Positions 38,041-49,284 of a DNA stretch of 64,000 nucleotides are shown piece by piece; the stretch's first letter is position 1; each line of letters starts with the position of its first letter. This stretch comes from Comamonadaceae bacterium G21597-S1 (GTDB lineage Bacteria > Pseudomonadota > Gammaproteobacteria > Burkholderiales > Burkholderiaceae_C), in the NCBI GenBank assembly GCA_027214345.1, contig JAPWHR010000008.1, positions 62,001-126,000 of the forward strand, read 5' to 3'. Made by a program: the position numbers and the translations under genes. The notes beneath the pieces were generated by a model. It saw nothing but the letters and a program-made list of their open reading frames with translations. It made no database searches and had not been told where the DNA came from.

Positions 38041-38067
38041 CTGGTATATTGCACTGCAACATACCAG
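38041..38067. promoter_or_regulatory. Near-perfect 27-bp palindrome upstream of the PHB depolymerase
   Basis: Arms CTGGTAT (38041-38047) and ATACCAG (38061-38067) enclose TTGCACTGCAA; 12 of 13 base pairs around the central C are symmetric. It ends 17 bp before the ATG. A repressor such as PhaR is a candidate because of the gene it precedes, but I cannot match it to an established box. Confidence 0.6.
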
Positions 38068-38084
38068 AAAAGGGCCCAGAGACA

Positions 38085-39527
38085 ATGCTGTATCAAATGT
38101 ACGAAGCGCAACGCGCCATGATGGAACCGTTCTCCGATCTGGCAAAAGTCGCGTCCAAGGTGTATTCGAACCCGCTGTCCACGTTCGGGCAGGCCCCCTT
38201 TTCCCAGCGGATGTCGGCCGGCTTCGATCTGATGCACCGCTTGTTGCGCGACTACGAGAAGCCGGAATTCGGTATCCGCACCGTAGACGTCAATGGGGTG
38301 TCGGTTGCCATCGACGAACGCGTCGAGGTCGCCCGCCCCTTCTGCGAACTGCGTCGTTTCAAGCGATTCAGCGACGACCTGACCACGCTGGACTCGCTCA
38401 AGGGCCAGCCGGCGGTGCTGATCGTCGCGCCCTTGTCGGGCCATCATTCGACCTTGTTGCGCGACACCGTTCGGACCATGCTGCGTGACCACAAGGTCTA
38501 CATCACCGACTGGAAGAACGCACGCAACGTACCGCTGTCCGAAGGTGAGTTTCACCTGGACGACTATGTCAATTACGTGCAGGACTTCATCCGCCACGTG
38601 CAGGGCATCTACGGCAATTGCCATGTGATGAGCGTTTGCCAGCCGACCGTGCCGGTGCTGGCTGCGGTGTCGCTGATGGCGACGCGCGGCGAGATGACGC
38701 CGCTGAGCATGACGATGATGGGCGGGCCGATCGATGCCCGCAAGTCGCCGACCTCGGTCAACGACCTGGCGATGAACAAGAGCCACAGCTGGTTCGAGAG
38801 CAACGTCATCTACCGCGTACCCAGCAACTTCCCGGGTGCGGGGCGGCGCGTGTATCCCGGCTTCCTGCAGCACTCGGGTTTCCTCGCGATGAACCCGGAC
38901 AACCATGCCCGCAGCCACTACGACTATTTCCAGGACCTGATCAAGGGCGACGACGCCGGCACCGAAGCACACCGCAAGTTCTACGACGAATACAACGCGG
39001 TGCTGGACATGGATGCCGATTACTACCTTGAAACGATCAAGGTCGTGTTCCAGGAGTTCAGCCTGCCCAAGGGAACCTGGGACGTGAAGTCGCCGCAAGG
39101 CAAGCTCGAACGGGTACGACCGCAGGACATCCGCAACACCGGGCTGTTCTCGATCGAAGGCGAACTGGACGATATCTCCGGCTCGGGCCAGACGGAAGCC
39201 GTGCACGAGATCTGCAGTGGCGTACCCAAGACGCACCAGAAGCACCTGGAGGTCAAGGGTGCAGGGCATTACGGGATCTTTTCCGGCCGCCGTTGGCGCG
39301 AGAAGGTCTATCCGGAGGTCAAGGCCTTCATCCTGGAACACCAGGCTGCGCAGTCGTCGGCGGCATCCAAGCCTGCCGCAACCGCGGTCGCAACACCTGC
39401 CGCCAAGACGGGCTCCGGTTCCGGCCGTGCCCGCCCTGCGCGTGCGGCCCGTGCAGCCCGTGCGGCGGCACCTGCTTCGGCCAGCAAACCCGCGGCCAAA
39501 CGCAAGGCGAAACCGGGCAGCGAATAA
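38085..39527 (+). CDS. phaZ: Intracellular poly(3-hydroxybutyrate) depolymerase
   Basis: Degrades stored PHB granules, 480 residues. The start MLYQMYEAQRAMMEPF is typical of intracellular PhaZ. The nucleophile elbow reads SVCQPTVPVLAAV, with Cys in place of Ser, as in PhaZ of Ralstonia. GSGQTEAVHEIC and KGAGHYGIFSGRRWRE hold the later catalytic residues. The last 55 residues are a Lys/Ala/Arg/Pro-rich tail resembling histone H1 (ARPARAARAARAAAPASA), which could bind DNA or the granule surface. ATG chosen downstream of the palindrome. Confidence 0.92.
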   Translation: MLYQMYEAQRAMMEPFSDLAKVASKVYSNPLSTFGQAPFSQRMSAGFDLMHRLLRDYEKPEFGIRTVDVNGVSVAIDERVEVARPFCELRRFKRFSDDLTTLDSLKGQPAVLIVAPLSGHHSTLLRDTVRTMLRDHKVYITDWKNARNVPLSEGEFHLDDYVNYVQDFIRHVQGIYGNCHVMSVCQPTVPVLAAVSLMATRGEMTPLSMTMMGGPIDARKSPTSVNDLAMNKSHSWFESNVIYRVPSNFPGAGRRVYPGFLQHSGFLAMNPDNHARSHYDYFQDLIKGDDAGTEAHRKFYDEYNAVLDMDADYYLETIKVVFQEFSLPKGTWDVKSPQGKLERVRPQDIRNTGLFSIEGELDDISGSGQTEAVHEICSGVPKTHQKHLEVKGAGHYGIFSGRRWREKVYPEVKAFILEHQAAQSSAASKPAATAVATPAAKTGSGSGRARPARAARAARAAAPASASKPAAKRKAKPGSE

Positions 39528-39536
39528 CGCGGCGAT

Positions 39537-40178
39537 ATGGCAAGCCTGGCCGAGCGGATCCTGGCGGCCCTGCCCCAGACGCAATGCACGCGCTGCGGTT
39601 ATCCGGACTGCGCGCGTTACGCCAGCGCCATCGCGCTCGATCACGTACCGATCAACCAGTGCCCCCCCGGTGGCGCACAGGGAATTGCGCGACTGTCCGC
39701 GATCACCGGCCATCCCGTGGTGCCGCTGAACCCGGCCAACGGCCATGTAAGCGCCCGCACCGTGGCGTACATCGACGAGGACTGGTGCATCGGCTGTACC
39801 CTGTGCATCAAGGCGTGCCCCACGGATGCCATTGTCGGCAGCAACAAGCGCATGCACACCGTGATAGAGCCGTATTGCACGGGTTGCGAGTTGTGCATTC
39901 CGGTGTGCCCTGTGGACTGCATCGTGCTCGAGAACACGAGCGGCGAGGCCACTGGATGGGATGCATGGTCCGATGCCCTGGCCGCCCAGGCCCGTGCCCG
40001 TTATGAAGCCCGAGCCCGGCGCGAACGCGACCAGCCGTCGGGCGACGAACCGCCTGCGCACGCACAGCGGTCCGCCGGACCTGGCTCGATCCCGGACCGG
40101 CCAGCGTCACCGGTCGATCGCAAGCGCGAAGCCATCGCACAGGCGCAGGCCCGCGCTCGTGCCTTGCGCCAGCGCTGA
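39537..40178 (+). CDS. RnfB/RsxB-like ferredoxin, soluble
   Basis: A 213-residue Fe-S protein. The N-terminal CTRCGYPDCARYA with a later Cys in INQCPPGG forms the RnfB-type cluster site, followed by two [4Fe-4S] motifs, CIGCTLCIKACP and CTGCELCIPVCP. The usual RnfB membrane helix is missing and no other rnf genes are nearby, so it is probably a free electron carrier. The C-terminus is Arg/Glu-rich. It is convergent with korB and could serve the neighbouring ferredoxin oxidoreductase. Confidence 0.85.
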   Translation: MASLAERILAALPQTQCTRCGYPDCARYASAIALDHVPINQCPPGGAQGIARLSAITGHPVVPLNPANGHVSARTVAYIDEDWCIGCTLCIKACPTDAIVGSNKRMHTVIEPYCTGCELCIPVCPVDCIVLENTSGEATGWDAWSDALAAQARARYEARARRERDQPSGDEPPAHAQRSAGPGSIPDRPASPVDRKREAIAQAQARARALRQR

Positions 40179-40219
40179 CGCGCGATTTCGGCCGATCCCC
40201 GGCCCAGCCCGGCCGGCTG

Positions 40220-40236
40220 CGCCGCCTCCCGCGGCG
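40220..40236. terminator. Hairpin between convergent ferredoxin gene and korB
   Basis: CGCCGC and GCGGCG form a 6-bp stem with loop CTCCC, 11 bp from the korB stop. No T-run. Confidence 0.35.
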
Positions 40237-40246
40237 ACCAGCTCCG

Positions 40247-41302
40247 CTAGCGCAGCGACCTGTTCAATCGGGCCAGTGCGTCGGCACCCGGGCACAGGCG
40301 GTCCGCCCCCAGGCTGTTGAGCGGCGCCGCACTGGTGTGCAAGGCGGCATGCAGGTCGCTGGCTTCCCGGTCGACATAGAGCAGGCCGGTGACCACCTCG
40401 CCCTTGGCCTGGAGGGTCTGCACATGGCTCATCGCCGATAGGCGATCGGTCGGGTCGTAACCCGCATGTAACTTTCTCAGCCGCAAGGTGCTGCCGTCGG
40501 GCTGCTCGAGTTCGATCACGGTATCGGGTGCGATGTCGGTCTCGACGGGCTGCGCCAGATCGATGAAGTCCACCCGGTTCACGGCCTGGTTGTGGGCCCG
40601 CACGTAGTCGTAGCTCTTGGTGCTGCCGGCATGGTTGTTGAAGGCCACGCAGGGGCTGACGACGTCGATGAAGGCCGCGCCGCCGTGGCCGATCGCGCCC
40701 TTGATGATCGGCACCAGTTGCTGCTTGTCGCCGGAGAAGCTGCGTGCCACATAGGTGGCGCCCAGCTGCAGCGCCATCGCCACCAGGTCGACCGGGCTGT
40801 CGCTGTTGACGATGCCTTTCTTGCTGCGCGAGCCCTGGTCGGCCGTGGCCGAGAACTGGCCCTTGGTCAGACCGTAGACACCATTGTTCTCGACGATGTA
40901 GACCATACGCACACCCCGGCGCATGCTGTGCGCGAACTGGCCCAGGCCGATCGACGCGGAATCGCCGTCGCCCGACACGCCCAGGTACAGCAAGTCGCGG
41001 TTGGCCAGGTTGGCTCCGGTGAGTACCGACGGCATGCGCCCGTGCACGGTGTTGAACCCGTGCGAGGCGCCCAGGAAATAGTCGGGTGTCTTGGAACTGC
41101 AGCCGATGCCCGAGAGCTTGGCGACACGGTGCGGCTCGATGTCGAGCTCCCAGCAAGCCTGAACGATGGCCGCGGAGATCGAGTCGTGGCCACAACCGGC
41201 GCACAACGTGGACACCTTGCCCTCGTAGTCGCGCCGGGTGTAGCCGACCTTGTTCGGCGTCAGCGACGGGTGGTGCAGACGGGGCTTGAGAATGTAGGTC
41301 AT
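40247..41302 (-). CDS. korB: 2-oxoacid:ferredoxin oxidoreductase beta subunit
   Basis: Thiamine-diphosphate subunit of a 2-oxoglutarate-type ferredoxin oxidoreductase, 351 residues. CAGCGHDSI and the second Cys region GIGCSSKTP bind the cluster; GDGDSASIGLGQFAHSMRR...VENN is the TPP motif. The ATG (MTYILKPRLHH) overlaps the korA stop by 4 bp. It would decarboxylate a 2-oxoacid to acyl-CoA with reduced ferredoxin. Confidence 0.9.
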   Translation of the reverse strand: MTYILKPRLHHPSLTPNKVGYTRRDYEGKVSTLCAGCGHDSISAAIVQACWELDIEPHRVAKLSGIGCSSKTPDYFLGASHGFNTVHGRMPSVLTGANLANRDLLYLGVSGDGDSASIGLGQFAHSMRRGVRMVYIVENNGVYGLTKGQFSATADQGSRSKKGIVNSDSPVDLVAMALQLGATYVARSFSGDKQQLVPIIKGAIGHGGAAFIDVVSPCVAFNNHAGSTKSYDYVRAHNQAVNRVDFIDLAQPVETDIAPDTVIELEQPDGSTLRLRKLHAGYDPTDRLSAMSHVQTLQAKGEVVTGLLYVDREASDLHAALHTSAAPLNSLGADRLCPGADALARLNRSLR

Positions 41303-43182
41303 GCGGCGGCCTCCGTGTCCTTCCTGCGACTGCGCGTGACACCCTTGGGCGCCGTCGGCGGGTTCTTTTCGACGTGTTCGGTGATCCTGCGGGTGATGAA
41401 GCGTGCGGTGATGGGCGTTCCGTCGAAATGCAGGACCGGCACCAGGCGGGCGGGATCGACCTCGAGTTCGTTGACCAGCAGCTGGCGCATCTGCGCGTCG
41501 CGGTTCTGCTCCACGACGTAGACCGTCTTGTGGGCAGCGATGAAGGCGGCGACCTCGTCCGCAAAAGGGAACGCGCACAGGCGCAGGCCATCGACCAGGA
41601 TGCCGCGCTCGAGCAGCACGTCCAGTGCCTCGTGCATGGCCGGACTGGTGGAGCCGAAATAGATCACGCCGAGTTTCGTCTTGCGCGGCGCCGCGTGCAG
41701 GACGGGTGGCGGCACCAGGCCGGCGGCGGTCCGGAACTTGGTCAGCAGCCGTTCAACGTTGTAGACATAGTCCGGCCCGCGCTCCGAATACCGGGCGTAG
41801 GGATCGCGGGTCGTGCCGCGGGTGAAATAGCTGCCCTTGGTCGGATGGGTTCCGGGCAGGGTACGCCAGCCGATGCCGTCACCGTCGACGTCCTTGTAGC
41901 GACCGAAATCCTTCCCGGCCTCGAGCTCCTCGCTTGTCATGACCTTGCCGCGGTCGTACTCGCGATCGGGCTCCCACACCAGCGGGTCGCACAGGCGCTG
42001 GTTCATGCCGATGTCCAGGTCGGTCATCACGAACACCGGCGTCTGGAGCCGGTCCGCCAGGTCCAGCGCCGCCGCGCCGTGGACGAAACATTCATGCGGG
42101 TCCTGCGGGAACAACAGCACGTGCTTGGTGTCGCCGTGCGACGCATACGCGCAGGCAATGATGTCGGCCTGCTGGGTCCGGGTCGGCATCCCGGTGGACG
42201 GGCCGCCCCGCTGCACGTTGATGATGGTCACCGGGATCTCGGCAAAATACGCCAGGCCGATGAACTCGGTCATCAGCGAGACACCCGGGCCGGAGGTCGC
42301 GGTGAATGCCCGCGCCCCGTTCCACCCTGCCCCCACCACCATGCCGATGGACGCGATCTCGTCCTCGGCCTGCACCACGGCATAGTTGTTCAGCCCGGTC
42401 TGCGGATCGACACGGAACTTGGCGCAATAACGCAAAAAGGCTTCGGCCACCGAGGACGATGGGGTGATCGGGTACCAGGCCGCGACCGTGGCGCCGCCGT
42501 ACAGGCAACCCAGTGCGACTGCGCTGTTGCCGTCGACGAAGATGCGTTCACCGACCTTGTCGCGCCGCTGTACCTGGATGCCCAGCGATGCTGGCAGGTG
42601 CTCGCGCGCGAAGTCGCGCCCCAGGTGCAAGGCCTGCACATTGGGTGCCAGCAGTTTTTCCTTGCCCTTGTATTGCTCGGCGAACAGTTGCTCGATCACC
42701 TCCGGTTCGATCTGCAGCAGCACCGACAAGGCGCCCACATAGACGATGTTCTTGAATAACTGGCGCTGGCGCGGGTCGGCATATACCGCGTTGCAGATCT
42801 CGGTCAGCGGCATGCCCAGCACCTGGATGTCCGGCCGCAGCCTGGATTCGGGCATCGGACGGGTGCTGTCGTAGAACAAGTAGCCACCCGGCGCGATCTC
42901 GGCCACGTCGTTGTCCCAGGTCTGCGGGTTCATCGCCACCATCATGTCGATGCCGCCGCGGCGGCCCTGGTAGCCCTGCTCGGATACCCGGGCCTCGTAC
43001 CAGGTGGGCAGACCCTGGATGTTGCTGGGGAAGATGTTGCGCGGGCTCACCGGCACCCCCATGCGCAGGATCGCCTTGGCGAACAATTCGTTGGCTGATG
43101 CGGATCCCGAACCGTTGACATTGGCGAACTTGATGACGAAGTCGTTGATGCCTTCGATCCGGGGCTGTGTGGTGCTGCTCAT
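41299..43182 (-). CDS. korA: 2-oxoacid:ferredoxin oxidoreductase alpha subunit with fused gamma domain
   Basis: A 627-residue fusion. Residues 1-190 are the gamma domain (GINDFVIKFANVNGSGSASANELFAKAI, EARVSEQGYQGRRGGIDMMV). Residues 210-620 are the alpha pyrimidine-binding part (GNSAVALGCLYGGATVAAWYPITPSSSVAE, TATSGPGVSLMTEFIGLAYFAEIPVTIINVQRGGPSTGMPT). Its ATG overlaps the stop of the upstream FAD subunit. The fused architecture is that of KorA/OorA-type enzymes; exact 2-oxoacid is unproven. Confidence 0.9.
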   Translation of the reverse strand: MSSTTQPRIEGINDFVIKFANVNGSGSASANELFAKAILRMGVPVSPRNIFPSNIQGLPTWYEARVSEQGYQGRRGGIDMMVAMNPQTWDNDVAEIAPGGYLFYDSTRPMPESRLRPDIQVLGMPLTEICNAVYADPRQRQLFKNIVYVGALSVLLQIEPEVIEQLFAEQYKGKEKLLAPNVQALHLGRDFAREHLPASLGIQVQRRDKVGERIFVDGNSAVALGCLYGGATVAAWYPITPSSSVAEAFLRYCAKFRVDPQTGLNNYAVVQAEDEIASIGMVVGAGWNGARAFTATSGPGVSLMTEFIGLAYFAEIPVTIINVQRGGPSTGMPTRTQQADIIACAYASHGDTKHVLLFPQDPHECFVHGAAALDLADRLQTPVFVMTDLDIGMNQRLCDPLVWEPDREYDRGKVMTSEELEAGKDFGRYKDVDGDGIGWRTLPGTHPTKGSYFTRGTTRDPYARYSERGPDYVYNVERLLTKFRTAAGLVPPPVLHAAPRKTKLGVIYFGSTSPAMHEALDVLLERGILVDGLRLCAFPFADEVAAFIAAHKTVYVVEQNRDAQMRQLLVNELEVDPARLVPVLHFDGTPITARFITRRITEHVEKNPPTAPKGVTRSRRKDTEAAA

Positions 43183-45047
43183 GCTGCCTCCAGGGTTTCG
43201 GTCGCGGGGCGCGGGTCGCGGCAGGCGGGCCCGGCCTGCGTGGTCGTCAACAGGAACTTCTGCATGTCCCAGGCCCCGGTCGGGCAACGCTCGGCGCACA
43301 GGCCGCAGTGCAGGCAGACGTCCTCGTCCTTGACCATCACCCTGCCCGTCTTGAGCTCGCCCGAGACGTAGAGGTCCTGTGCCAGGTTCAGCGCCGGTGC
43401 CTTGAGGCGGGTGCGCAGGTCAGCCTCGTCGCCATTGGCCGTGAAGGTGATGCAGTCCATCGGGCAAATGTCGACGCAAGCGTCGCACTCGATGCAGGTC
43501 TCCTTGTTGAACACGGTCTGCACGTCGCAGTTGAGGCAGCGCCCGGCTTCCTTGAGCGCGGTGGCCGCGTCGAAGCCCAGTTCCACCTCGACGCGGATGC
43601 TGGCCAGTGCCTGCTCGGCCTTGGCCCAGGGCACCTTGAACCGGTGGGCCGGCGACACGTCGTTGTCGAAGCTCCATTCGTGGATGCCCATCTTCTGCGA
43701 CACCAGGTTGGTCCTCGGCGGCGGGCGCCGGGTTACCGACTCGCCGTTGAGCAGGCGGTCGATCGACACCGCGGCCTCGTGGCCATGGGCGACCGCCGTG
43801 ATGATGTTCTTCGGCCCGAACGCGGCATCGCCGCCGAAGAACACGTTTGGCACGCTGGACTGGAAACTCTGGGCGTCGACGACCGGCAGCCCCCATTTGT
43901 CGAAGGCGATGCCGCAGTCGGCCTCGATCCACGGAAACGCGTTTTCCTGGCCGACGGCGATCAGCACGGCGTCGCATTCGATCAGCACGTCGGGCTCGCC
44001 GGTGGGGATCAGGCTGCGCCTGCCGTTGGCGTCACGGATGGACTTGACCACTTCGAAAGTCATGCCGGTGAGTTTTCCGTCCACATGCTCGAAGGTCTTG
44101 GGCACATGGCAGTTGATGATCGGTATGCCCTCGTGCTGCGCGTCTTCCTTCTCCCAGGGCGAGGCCTTCATCTCGTCGAAGCCGCTGCGCACGACCACCT
44201 TGACATCGTCGCCGCCCAGGCGGCGTGCGGAGCGGCAGCAATCCATGGCGGTGTTGCCACCCCCGAGCACGATCACCCGCCGTCCAATGGTGGTGATGTG
44301 GCCGAACGAGACCGAGGCCAGCCAGTCGATGCCGATATGGATGTTGTCTACGACCTCCTTGCGCCCGGGCAGGTCGAGGTCGCGCCCTCGCGGCGCGCCG
44401 CAGCCCACGAAGATGGCGTCGTATCCCTGCGCCATCAGCGCGCGCATCGAATTGACCGATTCGCCGCCGTGGAACTCGGCCCCCATCTCCAGAATGATGC
44501 CGGTCTCCTCGTCGATGACGGTCTCGGGCAGGCGGAAGCGGGGAATCTGGCTGCGGATGAAGCCGCCGGCCTTGGCCTCGCCGTCGAAGATCGTCACCGC
44601 GTATCCCAGCGGCAACAGGTCGCGCGCTACCGTCAGGGACGCCGGCCCGGCGCCAACGCAGGCGATGCGCTTGCCATTGGGTTCGGCCACCGCGGGCAGC
44701 CGATCGCCGATGTCCTGCTTCATGTCGGCGGCGACCCGCTTGAGCCGGCAGATCGCCACCGGCTCCGGTGGCGCGCCGCCGTTCTGCTCGACCCGCGTGC
44801 GTCGGCAGGCCGGCTCGCAGGGGCGGTCACAGGTGCGCCCCAGGATGCCGGGAAACACGTTGGACGCCCAGTTCACCATGTAGGCGTCGGTGTAGCGCCC
44901 CTGGGCGATCAATCGGATGTATTCGGGAACGGGGGTATGGGCTGGGCAGGCCAGCTGGCAATCGACGACCTTGTGGAAATAGGCCGGATCACCGGTGTCG
45001 GTAGGCAACAAGCAATCGTCTCCTCGCCGCCCTGCGTGTGGCGGCAT
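43179..45047 (-). CDS. FAD/Fe-S NAD(P)H oxidoreductase (GltD-like), partner of KorAB
   Basis: A 622-residue protein. Near the start, CQLACPAHTPVPEYI and GRTCDRPCEPAC bind Fe-S clusters; ACVGAGPASLTVARDL is the FAD fold and RVIVLGGGNTAMDCC the NAD(P) fold. Two ferredoxin motifs follow, CIECDACVDICP and CLHCGLCAERCP. It probably passes electrons between ferredoxin and NAD(P). Start is uncertain: a TTG at 45011 has GAGGAG 8 bp upstream and gives a better family N-terminus than the ATG shown. It leads the three-gene kor operon. Confidence 0.88.
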   Translation of the reverse strand: MPPHAGRRGDDCLLPTDTGDPAYFHKVVDCQLACPAHTPVPEYIRLIAQGRYTDAYMVNWASNVFPGILGRTCDRPCEPACRRTRVEQNGGAPPEPVAICRLKRVAADMKQDIGDRLPAVAEPNGKRIACVGAGPASLTVARDLLPLGYAVTIFDGEAKAGGFIRSQIPRFRLPETVIDEETGIILEMGAEFHGGESVNSMRALMAQGYDAIFVGCGAPRGRDLDLPGRKEVVDNIHIGIDWLASVSFGHITTIGRRVIVLGGGNTAMDCCRSARRLGGDDVKVVVRSGFDEMKASPWEKEDAQHEGIPIINCHVPKTFEHVDGKLTGMTFEVVKSIRDANGRRSLIPTGEPDVLIECDAVLIAVGQENAFPWIEADCGIAFDKWGLPVVDAQSFQSSVPNVFFGGDAAFGPKNIITAVAHGHEAAVSIDRLLNGESVTRRPPPRTNLVSQKMGIHEWSFDNDVSPAHRFKVPWAKAEQALASIRVEVELGFDAATALKEAGRCLNCDVQTVFNKETCIECDACVDICPMDCITFTANGDEADLRTRLKAPALNLAQDLYVSGELKTGRVMVKDEDVCLHCGLCAERCPTGAWDMQKFLLTTTQAGPACRDPRPATETLEAA

Positions 45048-45122
45048 GGATACGGTCCACGGCAGTCACAGCTTCGACCGATCCGGCGCCACATCCGGCC
45101 GCCGGAGAGAGGCGACCTTTGA

Positions 45123-45139
45123 TGTAACTGCGTTGTAAC
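45123..45139. promoter_or_regulatory. Paired TGTAAC direct repeats upstream of the kor operon
   Basis: TGTAAC occurs at 45123-45128 and 45134-45139, an 11-bp spacing, about 75-90 bp before the start of the GltD-like gene. Possible activator site; weak evidence. The same gap has AATCCGG / CCGGATT arms (45149-45155 and 45176-45182) next to the stop of the VOC gene. Confidence 0.25.
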
Positions 45140-45181
45140 CTTACCCGTAATCCGGATCCCGTGTCGCAAATATTGCCGGAT

Positions 45182-45676
45182 TCACCCAGCCGGGGCGCCG
45201 GACTGTTGCGCGAAAGCCGCAAATGCGTCGACCACCGCTGGTGGCGCCTGGACCAGTTCGACCAACACGCCTTCGCCCGCGATCGGAAACTCGTCGTTCG
45301 CCTTGGGGTGCAGGAAACAGATGTCGAAGCCCGCGGCCCCGACCCGGATGCCGCCGGGCGCGAAACGCACACCGTGCTCGCTCAGCCATGCCACGGCCGC
45401 CGGCAGGTCGTCGATCCACAGGCCGACATGGTTGAGCGGCGTCGCGTGCACCGCCGGCTTCTTGTCCGGATCGATGGGCTGCATCAGGTCAACCTCGACC
45501 TTGGTCGCACCGGTGCCGATGGCGCAGATGTCCTCGTCGACGTTCTCGCGTTCGCTTACGAAGTTGCCGGTGACCTCGAGCCCCAGCATGTCGACCCACA
45601 GCCGGCGCAGTCGCTGCTTGTCCGGGCCGCCGATCGCGATCTGCTGGATCCCCAGCACCTTGAACGGGCGTTGCAT
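45182..45676 (-). CDS. VOC-fold protein, probable methylmalonyl-CoA epimerase
   Basis: A 164-residue glyoxalase/VOC-fold protein in the propionyl-CoA operon, in the place of an epimerase. The C-terminal [25 protein letters not shown] closely follows the epimerase pattern, and [10 protein letters not shown] provides a metal His. The first metal His expected in the opening strand (I-H-H-I) is replaced by Gln in GIQQIAIG. The ATG has AAGGAGG 8 bp upstream; an in-frame GTG 18 bp earlier overlaps pccA. Epimerase is the likely role but the missing ligand leaves doubt. Confidence 0.65.
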   Translation of the reverse strand: MQRPFKVLGIQQIAIGGPDKQRLRRLWVDMLGLEVTGNFVSERENVDEDICAIGTGATKVEVDLMQPIDPDKKPAVHATPLNHVGLWIDDLPAAVAWLSEHGVRFAPGGIRVGAAGFDICFLHPKANDEFPIAGEGVLVELVQAPPAVVDAFAAFAQQSGAPAG

Positions 45677-45690
45677 CGTGGCGGCCTCCT

Positions 45691-47739
45691 TCACGCGAAC
45701 TCGACGATGGGCTGGTCCACCGTCAGGTTGTCACCCTTGGCCGCCAGCACCTTGCCCACGATGCCGTCGGCAGCGGCGAACAATACGTTCTCCATTTTCA
45801 TCGCCTCGATCACTGCCACGCGTTCGCCGGCCTGCACCTTCTGGCCTACCTGTACCGCCACGTCCACCAGCAGGCCCGGCATCGGCGAGAGCACGTATTT
45901 GCTCATGTCCGGCGCCGGCTTGAACGGCATCTTCTGGTAGAGCTCGGCCATGCGTGGCGAGACGACCATGGTCTCGATGCGGGTGCCGTTGTGCTGCACC
46001 AGCATCGCCAGCGGGTTGCGGGGCGTGCCGCGTTCGATCTGCGCCATGAAGGGCTGGCCGTTGCATTCCCCGCTGATACAGATGTCGTTGAGCCGTGAGT
46101 GGCTGGTGATGGCGTATTTCTTGCCAGCCAGCGTGACCACCGCCGAACCCAGCTGCCCCACGACTTCGTCGACATGCACCCGGGTGTAGCGGTGCTGGCC
46201 GGTGTCGTCCAGCGTGATCACGCTGAAATCGTGACCGACCTTGACCCCGTATCCCGGCAGTTGTCCGGAAATTGCCATCGCACGTTCGCGCGACTTGCGC
46301 CGCACGAAGGCCGCCAGCGCAACCAGGAAGTCCGGGTCCGCATGGGGCACGTCCTCGGCGCGGAATCCCTGTGCATAGTGGGCCGCGATGAAGCCGGTAT
46401 TGAAGTTGCCGGAGACGAAATCCGGATGCGACAACAACGCCGCCTGGAACGGGATGTTGCTGCTGATGCCGCGGATCACAAAACCATCGAGCGCAAAACG
46501 CATCTTGGCAATCGCCTCCTGCCGATCCTTGCCGTGCACGATCAGCTTGGCGATCATCGAGTCGTAATACATCGGGATCTCGCCGCCCTCCTGCACGCCG
46601 GTGTCGACGCGTACACCCTGCCACTGGTTGGTGTCGGCCGCGAACATGGTCTCTGCCGGCGGCGCGAACCGCACCAGACGGCCGGTGCTGGGCAGGAAAT
46701 TGCGGAACGGATCCTCGGCGTTGATGCGGCATTCGATGGCCCAGCCGTCACGTTTCACGTCGGCTTGCGTCAGCGGCAGTTTTTCGCCGGCTGCCACGCG
46801 GATCATCAATTCGACCAGGTCCAGCCCGGTGATGCATTCGGTCACCGGATGCTCGACCTGCAGCCGGGTGTTCATCTCCAGGAAATAGAAACTCTGGTCC
46901 TTGCCGACGACGAACTCGACCGTGCCGGCGCTCTGGTACTTCACCGCCTTGGCCAGCGCCACGGCCTGCTCGCCCATGGCCTTGCGCGTCGCGTCGCTGA
47001 TGAAGGGGCTGGGCGCCTCCTCGATCACCTTCTGGTGCCGGCGCTGGATCGAGCATTCGCGCTCGTTGAGGTAGACCACGTTGCCGTGCGCGTCGCCGAC
47101 CAGCTGGATCTCGATGTGGCGCGGCTCCTCGACAAACTTCTCGATGAAGACCCGGTCGTCGCCGAAGCTGTTGCGCGCCTCGTTGCGGCAACTGGTGAAA
47201 CCCTCGTGGGCCTCCTTGTCGTCGTGCGCCACGCGCAGGCCCTTGCCGCCACCGCCGGCACTGGCCTTGATCATCACCGGGTAGCCGATGTCGCGGGCAA
47301 TCTGCACCGCCTTGTCGGCGTCGTCGATGGCGTCGTTGACGCCCGGAATGCAGTTGACGCCCGCCTTGCCGGCCAGTCGCTTGGATTCGATCTTGTCGCC
47401 CATGGCCGAGATCGAATAATGCTTGGGGCCGATGAAGACGATGCCTTCGTCCTCCACCCGCTTCGCAAATTCCGCGTTTTCACTGAGGAATCCGTAACCC
47501 GGATGTACCGCCTGAGCACCGGTCTGCTTGCAGGCGGCGATGATGCGATCGGCCTGCAGGTAGCTCTCCCGGCTCGGTGCGGCGCCGATGTGCACCGACT
47601 CGTCAGCCAACGCGACATGGCGCGCGTCGCGGTCGGCGTCGGAGAACACCGCCACCGTCTTGATGCCCATCTTGCGCGCGGTCTTGATGACGCGGCACGC
47701 GATTTCGCCGCGGTTGGCGATCAATATCTTGTCAAACAT
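45691..47739 (-). CDS. pccA: Propionyl/acetyl-CoA carboxylase alpha subunit (biotin carboxylase + BCCP)
   Basis: A 682-residue biotin enzyme. Residues 1-450 are the carboxylase ([21 protein letters not shown]-grasp [27 protein letters not shown]). The C-terminal biotinyl domain holds AMKM in [15 protein letters not shown]. With PccB it converts propionyl-CoA to methylmalonyl-CoA. Its neighbours (mutase, MeaB, epimerase-like) support propionyl-CoA as substrate. Confidence 0.93.
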   Translation of the reverse strand: MFDKILIANRGEIACRVIKTARKMGIKTVAVFSDADRDARHVALADESVHIGAAPSRESYLQADRIIAACKQTGAQAVHPGYGFLSENAEFAKRVEDEGIVFIGPKHYSISAMGDKIESKRLAGKAGVNCIPGVNDAIDDADKAVQIARDIGYPVMIKASAGGGGKGLRVAHDDKEAHEGFTSCRNEARNSFGDDRVFIEKFVEEPRHIEIQLVGDAHGNVVYLNERECSIQRRHQKVIEEAPSPFISDATRKAMGEQAVALAKAVKYQSAGTVEFVVGKDQSFYFLEMNTRLQVEHPVTECITGLDLVELMIRVAAGEKLPLTQADVKRDGWAIECRINAEDPFRNFLPSTGRLVRFAPPAETMFAADTNQWQGVRVDTGVQEGGEIPMYYDSMIAKLIVHGKDRQEAIAKMRFALDGFVIRGISSNIPFQAALLSHPDFVSGNFNTGFIAAHYAQGFRAEDVPHADPDFLVALAAFVRRKSRERAMAISGQLPGYGVKVGHDFSVITLDDTGQHRYTRVHVDEVVGQLGSAVVTLAGKKYAITSHSRLNDICISGECNGQPFMAQIERGTPRNPLAMLVQHNGTRIETMVVSPRMAELYQKMPFKPAPDMSKYVLSPMPGLLVDVAVQVGQKVQAGERVAVIEAMKMENVLFAAADGIVGKVLAAKGDNLTVDQPIVEFA

Positions 47740-47751
47740 GTCGGTGTCTCC

Positions 47752-49276
<1,525 letters not shown>

Positions 49277-49284
<8 letters not shown>

